Positions 16,922 to 26,461 of a DNA stretch of 64,000 nucleotides are shown one piece after another; positions within the stretch are counted from its first letter, which is position 1, and each line of letters begins with the position of its first letter. A model generated the notes under the pieces. The model was given only the letters and a program-made list of their open reading frames with translations, did no database searches and was not told where the DNA came from. A program made the position numbers and the translations under genes. Origin of the DNA: Uliginosibacterium sp036017065 (GTDB taxonomy: Bacteria > Pseudomonadota > Gammaproteobacteria > Burkholderiales > Rhodocyclaceae); NCBI RefSeq assembly GCF_036017065.1, contig NZ_JAYXHR010000004.1:1-64000 (forward strand). The letters are read 5' to 3'.

Positions 16922-17239
16922 ATGGACAACCAGCTCATCCAGCTCATCGCCCGTCTCAAGATCCAGTTCCGCAAGGAGAAAGGTTTGCAGATCAACACCC
17001 AGCGCTTTTTCGACGATGCCGCCTATCGCATCGCCGTGCTGGACGAAGCCGACACCGCCGAAAGCGAGGAGCTCATCACTCTCGCGATCACCCTGCGTGA
17101 CCGCCTGGGGATGATCGCCCAGCCCGCCGGCAACGTTCCCGTTCCGGTGCCCGCCAGCACCACCCCGGTGCCGGTGCCAGCGGCACGCGCCGACAAGGGC
17201 GAGACGCGCAACTACAAGTTCGGCGCACGCTCCTGGTAG
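16922..17239 (+). CDS. Small conserved-looking protein, function unknown
   Basis: 105 residues: an amphipathic helical N-terminus (QLIQLIARLKIQFRKEKGL and an ELITLAITLRDRLG helix), then a Val/Pro repeat linker and a basic C-terminus ending NYKFGARSW. ATG 16922 starts the charged helix; an upstream ATG at 16871 would add a poorly supported stretch. No recognisable domain. It follows the c-di-GMP gene on the same strand and is closed by its own terminator. Confidence 0.65.
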   Translation: MDNQLIQLIARLKIQFRKEKGLQINTQRFFDDAAYRIAVLDEADTAESEELITLAITLRDRLGMIAQPAGNVPVPVPASTTPVPVPAARADKGETRNYKFGARSW

Positions 17240-17259
17240 GGCCTGCGCGGCCCGCTTTG

Positions 17260-17299
17260 CTCCGTGCGGTCCATCCGCACGGAGTCACCCTTCGTTTTT
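17260..17299 (+). terminator. Terminator with downstream pyrimidine tract
   Basis: Perfect 10-bp stem (17260-17269 with 17275-17284), then CGTTTTTC. It opens into 36 nt of pure pyrimidine at 17295-17330. Confidence 0.75.
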
Positions 17300-17671
17300 C
17301 CTTTTCTTTCCTTTTCCTTCCTTTTCTTCCGCCGGTTTCTGCCTCCGCAGCGGCGACCGCGCCACCACCATCGCAGCCCGCACACATTGCTGGGCAGGCT
17401 GCGGCCGCCGTTTTTGCCGTACCGCGCCCCTAGTGGTTTACACCGACGCGACCTGTTTACGCGTCTGTCGTCAGCGCATGCCGCATCGGCCCGCGCGGCC
17501 CTTGGCGAGCGGCTTTCGCAGTGTTCTGGCCTACTACCATACCAAAAGAGGTATTGCGATCACGGGATTTAGCATTGGCTGGGCCTGAACCCCCTCGGCA
17601 ATGATTCAGACGGCAGCCGGACACCGTGTCCGGAATGCCATATGAATAGGCTGTAGAGCCGAGGAGACGAG
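17300..17671. other. Non-coding stretch upstream of the GH3 gene
   Basis: Holds the pyrimidine-only tract (17295-17330) and then ordinary intergenic sequence. I see no gene and no convincing promoter; the only clear element is the GAGGAGA ribosome-binding site just before 17672. Confidence 0.5.
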
Positions 17672-19924
17672 ATGAAGAGCTGCACGAAAGGGCGCGCAAG
17701 CGCCCTGCGCCCCGCGCCTGGAAAGCCTGTAACCCGCCTGGGGCTGATGGCCGCCAGCGCGTCCGTCCTGCTCACCGCGTGTGGTGGGTCCGACGATCCC
17801 CCGCCGGCTGCCGCGCCCGAGCCGGCGCAAGTGGTCCTCGGCGTGCGTTCCAAGCCCGTGCTGACCGTCAATGGACGCCAGTTCAAGGATCTCAACGCCA
17901 GCGGTGCCCTGGACCCGTACGAGGACTGGCGCCTGCCCGCGGCGACCCGCGCCAATGACCTGGTGTCGCGCATGACGCTGGAGGAAAAGGCCGGGCTCAT
18001 GCTGATCGACACGCTGAACGCGGGCTGTGCCGGTGCAGTGCCTGCGTCCGGCACCAACTTCGTGAACACACAGAAGATGAGCCGCTTCATCTTCCGCAAC
18101 GTGGTGATCGCCAATGCGGCGTGTTCCGGCAGCACGCCGCAAGTGACGCCTGCCCAGGCCGCCACGTTTACCAATGCCATGCAGGAGCTGTCGGAAAAGA
18201 CGCGCCTCGGCATCCCCGCGCTGTTCAAGTCGAACGCCCGCAACCACTACGAGAAGGACGCGCGCGTCGGTATCAACGAGGCCGCAGGGGCTTTCACCGA
18301 ATTCCCCAAGGAAGCCGGCCTTGCCTCGGCGTCGATCGGCGCGGGCGACATGTCGCTGATGCGCAGCTTCTCGCGCGTGATGGCGGACGAATGGAAGGCC
18401 ATCGGCCTGCGTGGCATGTATGGCTACATGGCCGACCTGTCCACCGAGCCGCGCTGGTACCGCGTGCACGAGACCTTCACCGAAGACGCGGACCTCAACA
18501 GCAACATCATGCGCACGCTGGTGGAAGAGCTGCAGGGCGGGCCGGTCAATCCGAAATCCGCCGTGGCGCTGACCATGAAGCACTTCCCCGGCGGCGGCCC
18601 GCAGGAGATGGGCCTCGATCCGCACTACGCCTTCGGCAAGAACCAGGTGTATCCCGCCGGCAACTTCGGCTACCACCTCAAGCCCTTCATGGCCGCCATC
18701 AATGCCGGCGTGTCGTCGATCATGCCGTACTACGGCGTGCCCATCAGCGTGACCTACGAAGGCGTCACCTATGACCAGACCGGCATGGCGTTCTCGAAGC
18801 AGATCGTCACCGACCTGCTGCGCGGCAAGCTGGGCTTCACCGGCTACGTGAATTCGGACACCGGCATCATCAACGACCGTGCATGGGGGCTGGAGAACAA
18901 CACGGTTCCGGAACGCGTGGCGGCGGCCATCAACGGCGGCACCGACACCCTGTCCGGCTTCAGCACCAACAAGACCATCACCGATCTCGTGCAGGCCGGC
19001 CTGGTCACCGAGGCGCGTGTCAATGAAGCCGCGCGGCGTCTGCTGCTGGTGCAGTTCCAGCTCGGGCTCTTCGAGAACCCCTACGTGGAGGCGGACAAGG
19101 CCGACGCCATCGTGGGCAACGATGCCAGCCGCGCCATCGGCATGGACATCCAGCGCAAATCCATCGTGCTGCTGCAGAACCGCAACCAGTCCAGTGGCAA
19201 GACGCTGCCGCTCAAGGCCGGCGCGAAGCTCTACACCATGGGCATCGCGAAGGCGGACGTCGAGAAGTACGGCTACGTGGTGACCGATGGCGAGCCGAAG
19301 AACGCCAGTGGCGCGGCGCTGCCACGACCCACCGCGGCGGGCCACGACTTCGCCGTCATCCGCGTGGAGGTCTCCAACCCGCGCGCCGTCACCGGCACCT
19401 ACCAGAGCAACAACGTCGCCACCGGCATGAACCCCGCGTACCTCAACCCGCTGACCGGCCAGCCCTGGGGCGCGCTGGACCGCTGCGTGGCGCAGGCCGT
19501 GCAGGGGCTGTCCTGTACCGACAACGGGCTGGGCTTCGGTGGTGCTTTCCCGTGGGAGGCCGGCAACCTGTCCTTCACCACCATGGCGGCGTCGCAGTCG
19601 TGGAGCATCTCGCCGTCGCTCGCCGACATCCAGGCCGTGATGAACGAGGTGGGGGCGGACAAGACGGTACTGAGCATCTACTTCCGCCAGCCCTACGTGC
19701 TGGACGACGCCAGCGGCCTGAAGAACGCCGGCGCCATCGTGGCGGGCTTCGGTGTCAGCAACACGGCGCTGCTCGACGTGCTGAGCGGCAAGTCGGCACC
19801 TGCCGGCAAGCTGCCCTTCGCACTGGCCAACAAGCTGCAGGCCATCACCGACAACCAGCCCGACGCGCCGGGCTATCCGGCAGCGGACACGCTGTACCCC
19901 TACGGTTTCGGTCTCGCCTACTGA
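17672..19924 (+). CDS. Glycoside hydrolase family 3 lipoprotein (beta-glucosidase-like)
   Basis: 750 residues. A Lys/Arg-rich start, hydrophobic stretch and lipobox LLTAC (Cys about 37) predict an outer-membrane or periplasmic lipoprotein. GH3 N-terminal barrel: LVSRMTLEEKAGLM, MKHFPGGGPQEMGLDP (the KHF acid/substrate loop) and NSDTGIIND with probable nucleophile Asp 396. The C-terminal GH3 sandwich has SIVLLQN and GKLPFALAN. The whole matches bacterial beta-glucosidase/xylosidase-type GH3 enzymes; the sugar specificity is not visible. The two LysR genes downstream could regulate it (inference from position). Confidence 0.88.
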   Translation: MKSCTKGRASALRPAPGKPVTRLGLMAASASVLLTACGGSDDPPPAAAPEPAQVVLGVRSKPVLTVNGRQFKDLNASGALDPYEDWRLPAATRANDLVSRMTLEEKAGLMLIDTLNAGCAGAVPASGTNFVNTQKMSRFIFRNVVIANAACSGSTPQVTPAQAATFTNAMQELSEKTRLGIPALFKSNARNHYEKDARVGINEAAGAFTEFPKEAGLASASIGAGDMSLMRSFSRVMADEWKAIGLRGMYGYMADLSTEPRWYRVHETFTEDADLNSNIMRTLVEELQGGPVNPKSAVALTMKHFPGGGPQEMGLDPHYAFGKNQVYPAGNFGYHLKPFMAAINAGVSSIMPYYGVPISVTYEGVTYDQTGMAFSKQIVTDLLRGKLGFTGYVNSDTGIINDRAWGLENNTVPERVAAAINGGTDTLSGFSTNKTITDLVQAGLVTEARVNEAARRLLLVQFQLGLFENPYVEADKADAIVGNDASRAIGMDIQRKSIVLLQNRNQSSGKTLPLKAGAKLYTMGIAKADVEKYGYVVTDGEPKNASGAALPRPTAAGHDFAVIRVEVSNPRAVTGTYQSNNVATGMNPAYLNPLTGQPWGALDRCVAQAVQGLSCTDNGLGFGGAFPWEAGNLSFTTMAASQSWSISPSLADIQAVMNEVGADKTVLSIYFRQPYVLDDASGLKNAGAIVAGFGVSNTALLDVLSGKSAPAGKLPFALANKLQAITDNQPDAPGYPAADTLYPYGFGLAY

Positions 19925-19951
19925 CGCCGCAGCGTTCTTCACGTCGTACCG

Positions 19952-19980
19952 GGGCCGCCCATCGAGGGCGGCCCTTTGTC
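19952..19980 (+). terminator. Rho-independent terminator of the GH3 gene
   Basis: Perfect 9-bp GC stem (19952-19960 with 19966-19974) followed by TTTGTCTTT. Confidence 0.85.
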
Positions 19981-20088
19981 TTTCCTCTTTGTTCTTTCCC
20001 GTTTCCGGTTCTCCCTCATCAGTACGCAGTGCGCGCGAGGGGCTTCCCGGGTTGCATCCGCAGGGCCGGCTCATACAGTATCCGTGGC

Positions 20089-20988
20089 ATGGAAATCCGC
20101 CAGCTCAAATACTTCATCGTGGTTGCCGAAGAGGGCAACATCAGCCGCGCGGCGGCACGGCTGCACATCTCGCAGCCGCCCCTGACGCGCCACATCCAGA
20201 GCCTGGAGGAAGACCTCGGCGTGAAGCTCTTCCATCGCACCACCTCCGGCGTCGAGCTGACGCAGGCCGGTGCGTTGCTGCTGGAGCACGCGCGCGACAT
20301 CAAGGCGCACGTGGAGCTCGCCTCCCTGCAGGCCCGTCGCATGGCGGCAGGGCAGGTGGGGCGGATCGAGGTCGGCGTGTACGGCACGGCCATGCTCGAC
20401 ATCGTCCCGCGCATCCTGCAGGCGTTTTCCGCCACCCACCCGGATGTCGAGCTGGCCATGCAGAGCGCGCCGAAGGGGCCGCAACTGGAAGCATTGCGCC
20501 AGGGCCGTCTGCTGATCCTCTTCGACCGCAACATCGTGGAGACGGATGACATCGCGGTGGAGCTCATCGCCCGCGAGCCGATCATGCTCGCGCTCCACAA
20601 GGACCATCCCCTCGCGGCGGAAAAGGAAATCCGCATCCCGCAACTCGACGGTGTGCCCATGGTGGGCGAGCTGGGGCGGGTGCACCAGCGCAGCAGCCAC
20701 ATGTTCCAGCGCCACGGCACCGCGCACAACGTGGTGCATTACGCAGGTGACCTGATCTCCGCTTCCATCCTGGCTGCCAGCGGCTTCGGCATCGCCTTCG
20801 CGCCGGCCTCCATGGCGCGCATGCAGCTGCCCGACCTGGTCTACCGGCCGATCGCCGGCGAGCCGGACGCCCACATGCAGCTTCACGTCGGATACCGCCG
20901 CAACGACACCAACCCGCTGCTGGGCGAGATGCTGCAGACCGCCCGCAGCTTCCGCGACGAAGGCACGGCCGATGCCGGCCGCGCATGA
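20089..20988 (+). CDS. LysR-family transcriptional regulator (copy 1)
   Basis: 299 residues. N-terminal winged HTH (MEIRQLKYFIVVAEEGNISR ... SQPPLTRHIQSLEEDLGVKLF) and a LysR substrate-binding domain (about 90-290). ATG 20089 places the standard LysR N-terminus at residue 1; a long open frame upstream is only the shadow of the GH3 gene. It shares an almost identical HTH with the next regulator. The effector is unknown; the GH3 gene is the nearest candidate target. Confidence 0.93.
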   Translation: MEIRQLKYFIVVAEEGNISRAAARLHISQPPLTRHIQSLEEDLGVKLFHRTTSGVELTQAGALLLEHARDIKAHVELASLQARRMAAGQVGRIEVGVYGTAMLDIVPRILQAFSATHPDVELAMQSAPKGPQLEALRQGRLLILFDRNIVETDDIAVELIAREPIMLALHKDHPLAAEKEIRIPQLDGVPMVGELGRVHQRSSHMFQRHGTAHNVVHYAGDLISASILAASGFGIAFAPASMARMQLPDLVYRPIAGEPDAHMQLHVGYRRNDTNPLLGEMLQTARSFRDEGTADAGRA

Positions 20989-21220
20989 CCTCATCCGCCA
21001 TCGGTATTGGACGCTTGCCGGCAGCGCTCACCACAATCGCCGGCTCACAGACTTTCGCGCACAGTGGCGTGCTCAGTGACGTGTTCGGTGACGTGCTGGG
21101 TGGCGTGCCCGCGCTGATCTGCCGGCCCCATCCGGTCACGTCCTGATCGTGCCGCATGGCTGCCTCTGGCAAGCTTGCGCCTCCACGCAAGCACCGCAGG
21201 GAACGCCCGTGTCATCCCGC

Positions 21221-22114
21221 ATGGATCTCCGCCAGCTCAGGAACTTCATCGCAGTCGCCGAAGAGGGCAACATCAGCCGCGCCGCTGCACGGCTGCACAT
21301 GTCGCAGCCGCCCCTCACCCGGCAGATCCAGGCGCTGGAGGAGCAGCTCGGCGTGGTGCTGTTCGTGCGCAATGCCGCCGGCGTGGAGCTCACCCAGGCG
21401 GGCGAGGCGCTGCTGGCGGACGCACGCAACATCCGCGCGCTGGTGGACCTAGCGACGGACCGCGCCCAGCGCGCCGGCAAGGGCCTGGTCGGCCGGCTGG
21501 ACATCGGCGCCTTCGGCTCCGGCATCCTGCAGATCGTGCCGGAGCTGCTGTCCGCCTACACCAGTACCTACCCGGACGTGAAGCTGGCCCTGCACAACAT
21601 CCACCGCACCCTGCAGTACGCCGCGCTGCGCGAGGGCAGGGCGATGGCCGTGTTCGACCGCTACCTGCCCAACGAGCCCGACATCAGCAGCGAGCTGGTG
21701 GCGCGCGAGCCCTTCATGGTGGCGCTGCACATGCGCAACCGGCTGGCCACGCAAGGCAGCATCGACATCACGCAACTGGCCGACGAGCAGCTCATCCTGG
21801 GCGGTGCCTCGGACGCCAACAGCGCGCGCATCGTGCTGGGCCTGTTCCGCGCCAAGGGCATCGAGCCGAAAGTCGCCCAGCAGGTGGAGGACATGATCAC
21901 CTGCGCCGCGCTGGTGGCCTCCGGCTTCGGCGTCGCGCTGGTGCCCAGCTCCCTGCTCAACCTGCAGCTGCCCAACATCGTGTACCGGCCACTGAAGAAC
22001 AACGCCAACGCCTTCATGGACCTGCACTGCTACTTCCTGAAGGGCGAAACCTCGCCGCTGCTGCACGGGCTGCTGGCCACGGTGCGCAAGTTCCGCGACC
22101 GCGCGCTGGATTGA
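21221..22114 (+). CDS. LysR-family transcriptional regulator (copy 2)
   Basis: 297 residues with the same plan: HTH from MDLRQLRNFIAVAEEGNIS to LEEQLGVVLF, then a type 2 periplasmic-binding-like effector domain with ASGFGVALVPSSL. Its recognition helix is nearly identical to copy 1 (only a few changes around the SQPPLTR helix), so both may read overlapping operators. The effector pocket segments differ, as expected for paralogs answering different ligands. ATG 21221 is chosen by homology over ATG 21149. Confidence 0.92.
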   Translation: MDLRQLRNFIAVAEEGNISRAAARLHMSQPPLTRQIQALEEQLGVVLFVRNAAGVELTQAGEALLADARNIRALVDLATDRAQRAGKGLVGRLDIGAFGSGILQIVPELLSAYTSTYPDVKLALHNIHRTLQYAALREGRAMAVFDRYLPNEPDISSELVAREPFMVALHMRNRLATQGSIDITQLADEQLILGGASDANSARIVLGLFRAKGIEPKVAQQVEDMITCAALVASGFGVALVPSSLLNLQLPNIVYRPLKNNANAFMDLHCYFLKGETSPLLHGLLATVRKFRDRALD

Positions 22115-22214
22115 GAAGGCCGTGCGCTTTACCGTCGTGCGTGCGGCTTGTCAGGTTCTTGCAGACGCAAGGCGCTGGGCGCGAGGGAAGGCAGCGTGCC
22201 AAGTGGGCCATCCG

Positions 22215-22237
22215 TGAAACGATATCTGAAACGATAT
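22215..22237. repeat. Tandem TGAAACGATAT repeats
   Basis: TGAAACGATAT at 22215-22225 and again at 22227-22237 (period 12), with TGAAACGATT at about 22338-22347. Spacing of one helical turn suggests a protein-binding site, for example for the LysR regulator encoded just upstream. Confidence 0.5.
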
Positions 22238-22378
22238 TCGAGGCCACGCTCGCGGAGCATCACCCGCGAACACCCCGGAAGAACCAGGGTTTCAACACGC
22301 TGCGGATGCGCCGTGCCGATCCAGATGACGTTTGCGGTGAAACGATTCGCCAGCCTCCTCGGCTATTGCCCATGAGCC

Positions 22379-22526
22379 CGTAGGATGGGTTCGCGTAGCA
22401 ACCCACCACAAACTTCGCAGGACACCGGCTCGTGAATTCACCACCGTCATCCAAACGCGGGAAGGCGGCGGGTTGTCGCCGAACCGGCAAACTGTCCGGA
22501 CCCACGCTACGAACCCGCCCCTAGCG
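22379..22526. repeat. REP/MITE-like element with inverted ends
   Basis: The left end (CGTAGGATGGGTTCG) and the right end (CGAACCCGCCCCTAGCG) are imperfect inverted repeats about 150 bp apart, and the left end also has an inner hairpin TGGGTT...AACCCA. GTAGGRTGGGTT-type sequences are common dispersed intergenic repeats in proteobacteria. No transposase is inside. Confidence 0.5.
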
Positions 22527-22612
22527 CAAATCCAGCCAAGCTCGGCAGCCGACCCGTCACCCGCCTACGGTATCCTTCCGCCTTTCCAATCACTTCCGGA
22601 CAAAGGGCTTTC

Positions 22613-22698
22613 CAGAACCGGTTCCAGCAAGGCGTCGCCGACGACGACAGTACACACAGGTACGGCGAGGAGGCGCAACGAAGCTGGAAGCGGTTCTG
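22613..22698 (+). promoter_or_regulatory. Long-stem hairpin in the ettA 5' leader
   Basis: CCAGAACCGGTTCCAGC (22612-22628) pairs with GCTGGAAGCGGTTCTGG (22683-22699) with one G-G mismatch, enclosing about 54 nt. It ends 18 nt before the ettA start codon, which has no clear Shine-Dalgarno of its own. Could be a structured leader or a small inverted-repeat element. Confidence 0.45.
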
Positions 22699-22716
22699 GG
22701 AAGCCCGCACAAAGCT

Positions 22717-24381
<1,665 letters not shown>

Positions 24382-24408
24382 GCGGCCAGCACCTACAATC
24401 AAGAGCAC

Positions 24409-24429
24409 GGGGCATGCGGCGCATGCCCC
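24409..24429. repeat. Short perfect hairpin between ettA and the DUF433 gene
   Basis: GGGGCATGC, 3-nt loop, GCATGCCCC. No T-tract, so not a clear terminator; it sits 18 bp before the DUF433 start and could be the operator of the toxin-antitoxin-like module. Confidence 0.45.
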
Positions 24430-24446
24430 GCTCATCGGGAGTCATC

Positions 24447-24668
24447 ATGCAGAACGAATCGCGCATTACCTGGAATCCGCAACAGTGTGGTGGCAAGCCC
24501 TGCATTCGCGGCATGCGCATTCGCGTCAGCGACGTTCTCGAAATGCTCGCCAATGGTGTGAGCGAAGCTGAAATCCTCAACGACTTCCCGGATCTGGAAT
24601 CCGCCGACATCCGTGCCTGCCTGCATTTCGCGGCCAAGCGTACGGATCTGGAGCGGCTGGTCGCGTGA
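24447..24668 (+). CDS. DUF433 antitoxin-like protein
   Basis: 73 residues, nearly all DUF433: ITWNPQQCGGKPCIRGMRIR, VSDVLEMLANGVSEAEIL and DFPDLESADIRACL are the family signature (VapB-like small helical DNA-binding fold). DUF433 genes typically precede a DUF5615 PIN-like toxin gene, as here, and are taken as antitoxins. ATG 24447 has a GGGAG site; an upstream in-frame ATG at 24414 lies inside the hairpin. The stop overlaps the GTG of the next gene (GTGA). The module lies between two copies of the ettA 3' end. Confidence 0.88.
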   Translation: MQNESRITWNPQQCGGKPCIRGMRIRVSDVLEMLANGVSEAEILNDFPDLESADIRACLHFAAKRTDLERLVA

Positions 24669-25012
24669 TCTTCTGGATCGACGCTCAGCTACCGCCCGGT
24701 CTGGCCGCCTGGCTTTCCGGGCATTTCAATGTTGAGGCGCACGCGTTGCGGGATCTCGGTTTGCGAGATGCCGACGACCTCACCATCTTCCAGCAGGCCA
24801 AAGCAGCAAACGCGGTCCTGATCAGCAAGGACTCCGATTTTGTGGAGCTGGTGTCGCGTCTTGGCCCGCCCCCGAAGCTGATCTGGGTTACCTGCGGGAA
24901 CGTCACCAACCAGCGGTTGCGAACGGTCTTCACGAGCGTCTTCGAAACCGCGAGGAGGTTGCTGAACGACGGCCGAGACATCGTCGAGGCGGGTGACGAG
25001 GAACACAAGTGA
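24665..25012 (+). CDS. DUF5615 PIN-like toxin
   Basis: 115 residues. Begins IFWIDAQLPPGLAAWL, the DUF5615 variant of the PIN nuclease start (first acidic residue Asp in WIDAQLP). The second acidic cluster is LRDADDLTIF and the third LISKDSDFVEL, the three acidic sites expected for a Mg-dependent RNase. Start GTG 24665 overlaps the DUF433 stop, and its own stop overlaps the GTG of the DUF2442 gene. Toxin activity is inferred from family and pairing. Confidence 0.85.
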   Translation: MIFWIDAQLPPGLAAWLSGHFNVEAHALRDLGLRDADDLTIFQQAKAANAVLISKDSDFVELVSRLGPPPKLIWVTCGNVTNQRLRTVFTSVFETARRLLNDGRDIVEAGDEEHK

Positions 25013-25251
25013 CGGCCTCACCAACAGCCGTGCGTTTTGACGATGACCGGATGTGGGTCGAGCTCGAAGACGGCCGCGTCCTCGGTGTTCCGCTCGCATG
25101 GTTCCCGCGCCTATTGCGCGCCATGCCTCAAGAGCGTGCCGACGTCGAACTCAGTCCGTCCGGATTGCATTGGGACGCGCTGGACGAGGATATCTCAGTT
25201 AACGGTTTGCTGGCCGGGCGTGGCGACATGACGCATCCGCTCGTGGCGTAA
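25009..25251 (+). CDS. DUF2442 protein, third gene of the toxin-antitoxin-like module
   Basis: 80 residues of the DUF2442 family: VRFDDDRMWVELEDGRVLGV, LAWFPRLLRA and LSPSGLHWDALDEDISVNGL are characteristic. Such proteins are usually found beside DUF4160 genes and are thought to be antitoxin-like; here it follows a DUF433-DUF5615 pair with a GTGA overlap. Whether it belongs functionally to the pair or is a leftover from a second system is open. It ends 2 bp before the truncated ettA copy begins. Confidence 0.85.
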   Translation: MTASPTAVRFDDDRMWVELEDGRVLGVPLAWFPRLLRAMPQERADVELSPSGLHWDALDEDISVNGLLAGRGDMTHPLVA

Positions 25252-25252
25252 C

Positions 25253-25588
<336 letters not shown>

Positions 25589-25632
25589 TCGCCATTTTCT
25601 TGCAAGCAGAAATCCAACTGCCTGCTATCAAT

Positions 25633-25663
25633 AAAAAGGCTCGCCAACTGGCGGGCCTTTTTT
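25633..25663 (+). terminator. Rho-independent terminator, probably the original ettA terminator
   Basis: AAAAAGGCTCGCC pairs with GGCGGGCCTTTTT (one G-T pair), 4-nt loop, six T. It works in both directions on paper and also faces the minus-strand nuclease gene that ends at 25745. Confidence 0.9.
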
Positions 25664-25744
25664 GAGAACGAAGAACAAAACCCGAACCGCCATACGCAAC
25701 AGGAACGTCAATGTCTTCTGACGACAAGGCATTCGCACTTGCTC

Positions 25745-26461
25745 CTACAGCCGGCCATCGATCAATTCAGGATGCCCTGAAACCGCAAACTGAATGATCT
25801 GATCAAGAAGCTGGGTGGACGAACAACCTGCCAGCAAATCAGACAAATTGTCCAGAGAGATATCAAAGCTAACCCCTTGCCGAGGGTTAATTAGTGACAC
25901 AGAGTCTATAGCTGGCCCCCCGCCTGCTCTTGCCAAGGCACAATACGTCAACAGCTGTCGAATATCCGGCGATCCAAAAGCTCTCACGCCAGACTTCACT
26001 TCAATCAAAGTCGCCCCACTTAAAATATCCCCCTCGCAAGCATCAACGAACCCACAGCCGTTAAAAAATGGTGAAAAGACCAAATTTGAATGGCGAGAAT
26101 GGAATAGCAGCTGTGAGTGGAGACGCCTCGCCAGCAAGATCGCCTCATTTTTGCCCGGCTCCGACACCGGCAGCAAGCCTTCATGAACAAAATGAGCCAT
26201 CTTGTTCACCGCGATCTGAAGCGACTCCTCAAAAACACCCCAGTCCGAAGGTGGCAAGTTCCTTCCAAAACCCACCATCGCTATTCGAAAGGCCAGTTCA
26301 TTCAGAAACCCTCGATCATCCTCGCGCGAAGTTAGCTCTAGCGGAGCATCAAATCTCTCACGCAGCGCCAAATTAATGGTACGGACTCCTCGCTCACTCC
26401 AGGGCATGACGCTACGCCAGAATGAGCCAAATCCCCTTGCAAAAATTCTTTCAGAAATCAT
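25745..26461 (-). CDS. RecB/Cas4-like PD-(D/E)XK nuclease coupled to the reverse transcriptase
   Basis: 238 residues, no annotated name recognised. The C-terminal half has a complete PD-(D/E)XK pattern of the RecB/Cas4 kind: GFVD (Asp 140), LIEVKS (Glu 154, Lys 156) and RQLLTY (Gln 169, Tyr 173). The N-terminal 120 residues are helical and unfamiliar, with no ATPase or HTH. ATG 26461 overlaps the stop of the reverse transcriptase gene (ATGA), so the two are translated together; the longer frame from 26506 runs inside the RT gene. Base composition is clearly AT-richer than the flanking genes. A nuclease role is inferred from the motif set; the substrate is unknown. Confidence 0.7.
   Translation of the reverse strand: MISERIFARGFGSFWRSVMPWSERGVRTINLALRERFDAPLELTSREDDRGFLNELAFRIAMVGFGRNLPPSDWGVFEESLQIAVNKMAHFVHEGLLPVSEPGKNEAILLARRLHSQLLFHSRHSNLVFSPFFNGCGFVDACEGDILSGATLIEVKSGVRAFGSPDIRQLLTYCALARAGGGPAIDSVSLINPRQGVSFDISLDNLSDLLAGCSSTQLLDQIIQFAVSGHPELIDGRL

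Larger units (their letters stand above)
22115..22716. other. 602-bp non-coding region before ettA, rich in short repeats
   Basis: No credible gene. It contains TGAAACGATAT direct repeats (22215-22237, with a partial third copy near 22338), a MITE/REP-like element with inverted ends (22379-22526), and a long-stem hairpin in the ettA leader (22613-22698). These are listed separately. Confidence 0.6.

Noticed and set aside
22379..22526. Insertion sequence
   Set aside because: Inverted ends enclose no transposase frame; at most a REP/MITE-like repeat.
24409..24429. Terminator directly after intact ettA
   Set aside because: Good stem but no T-run; placed as a possible operator instead.
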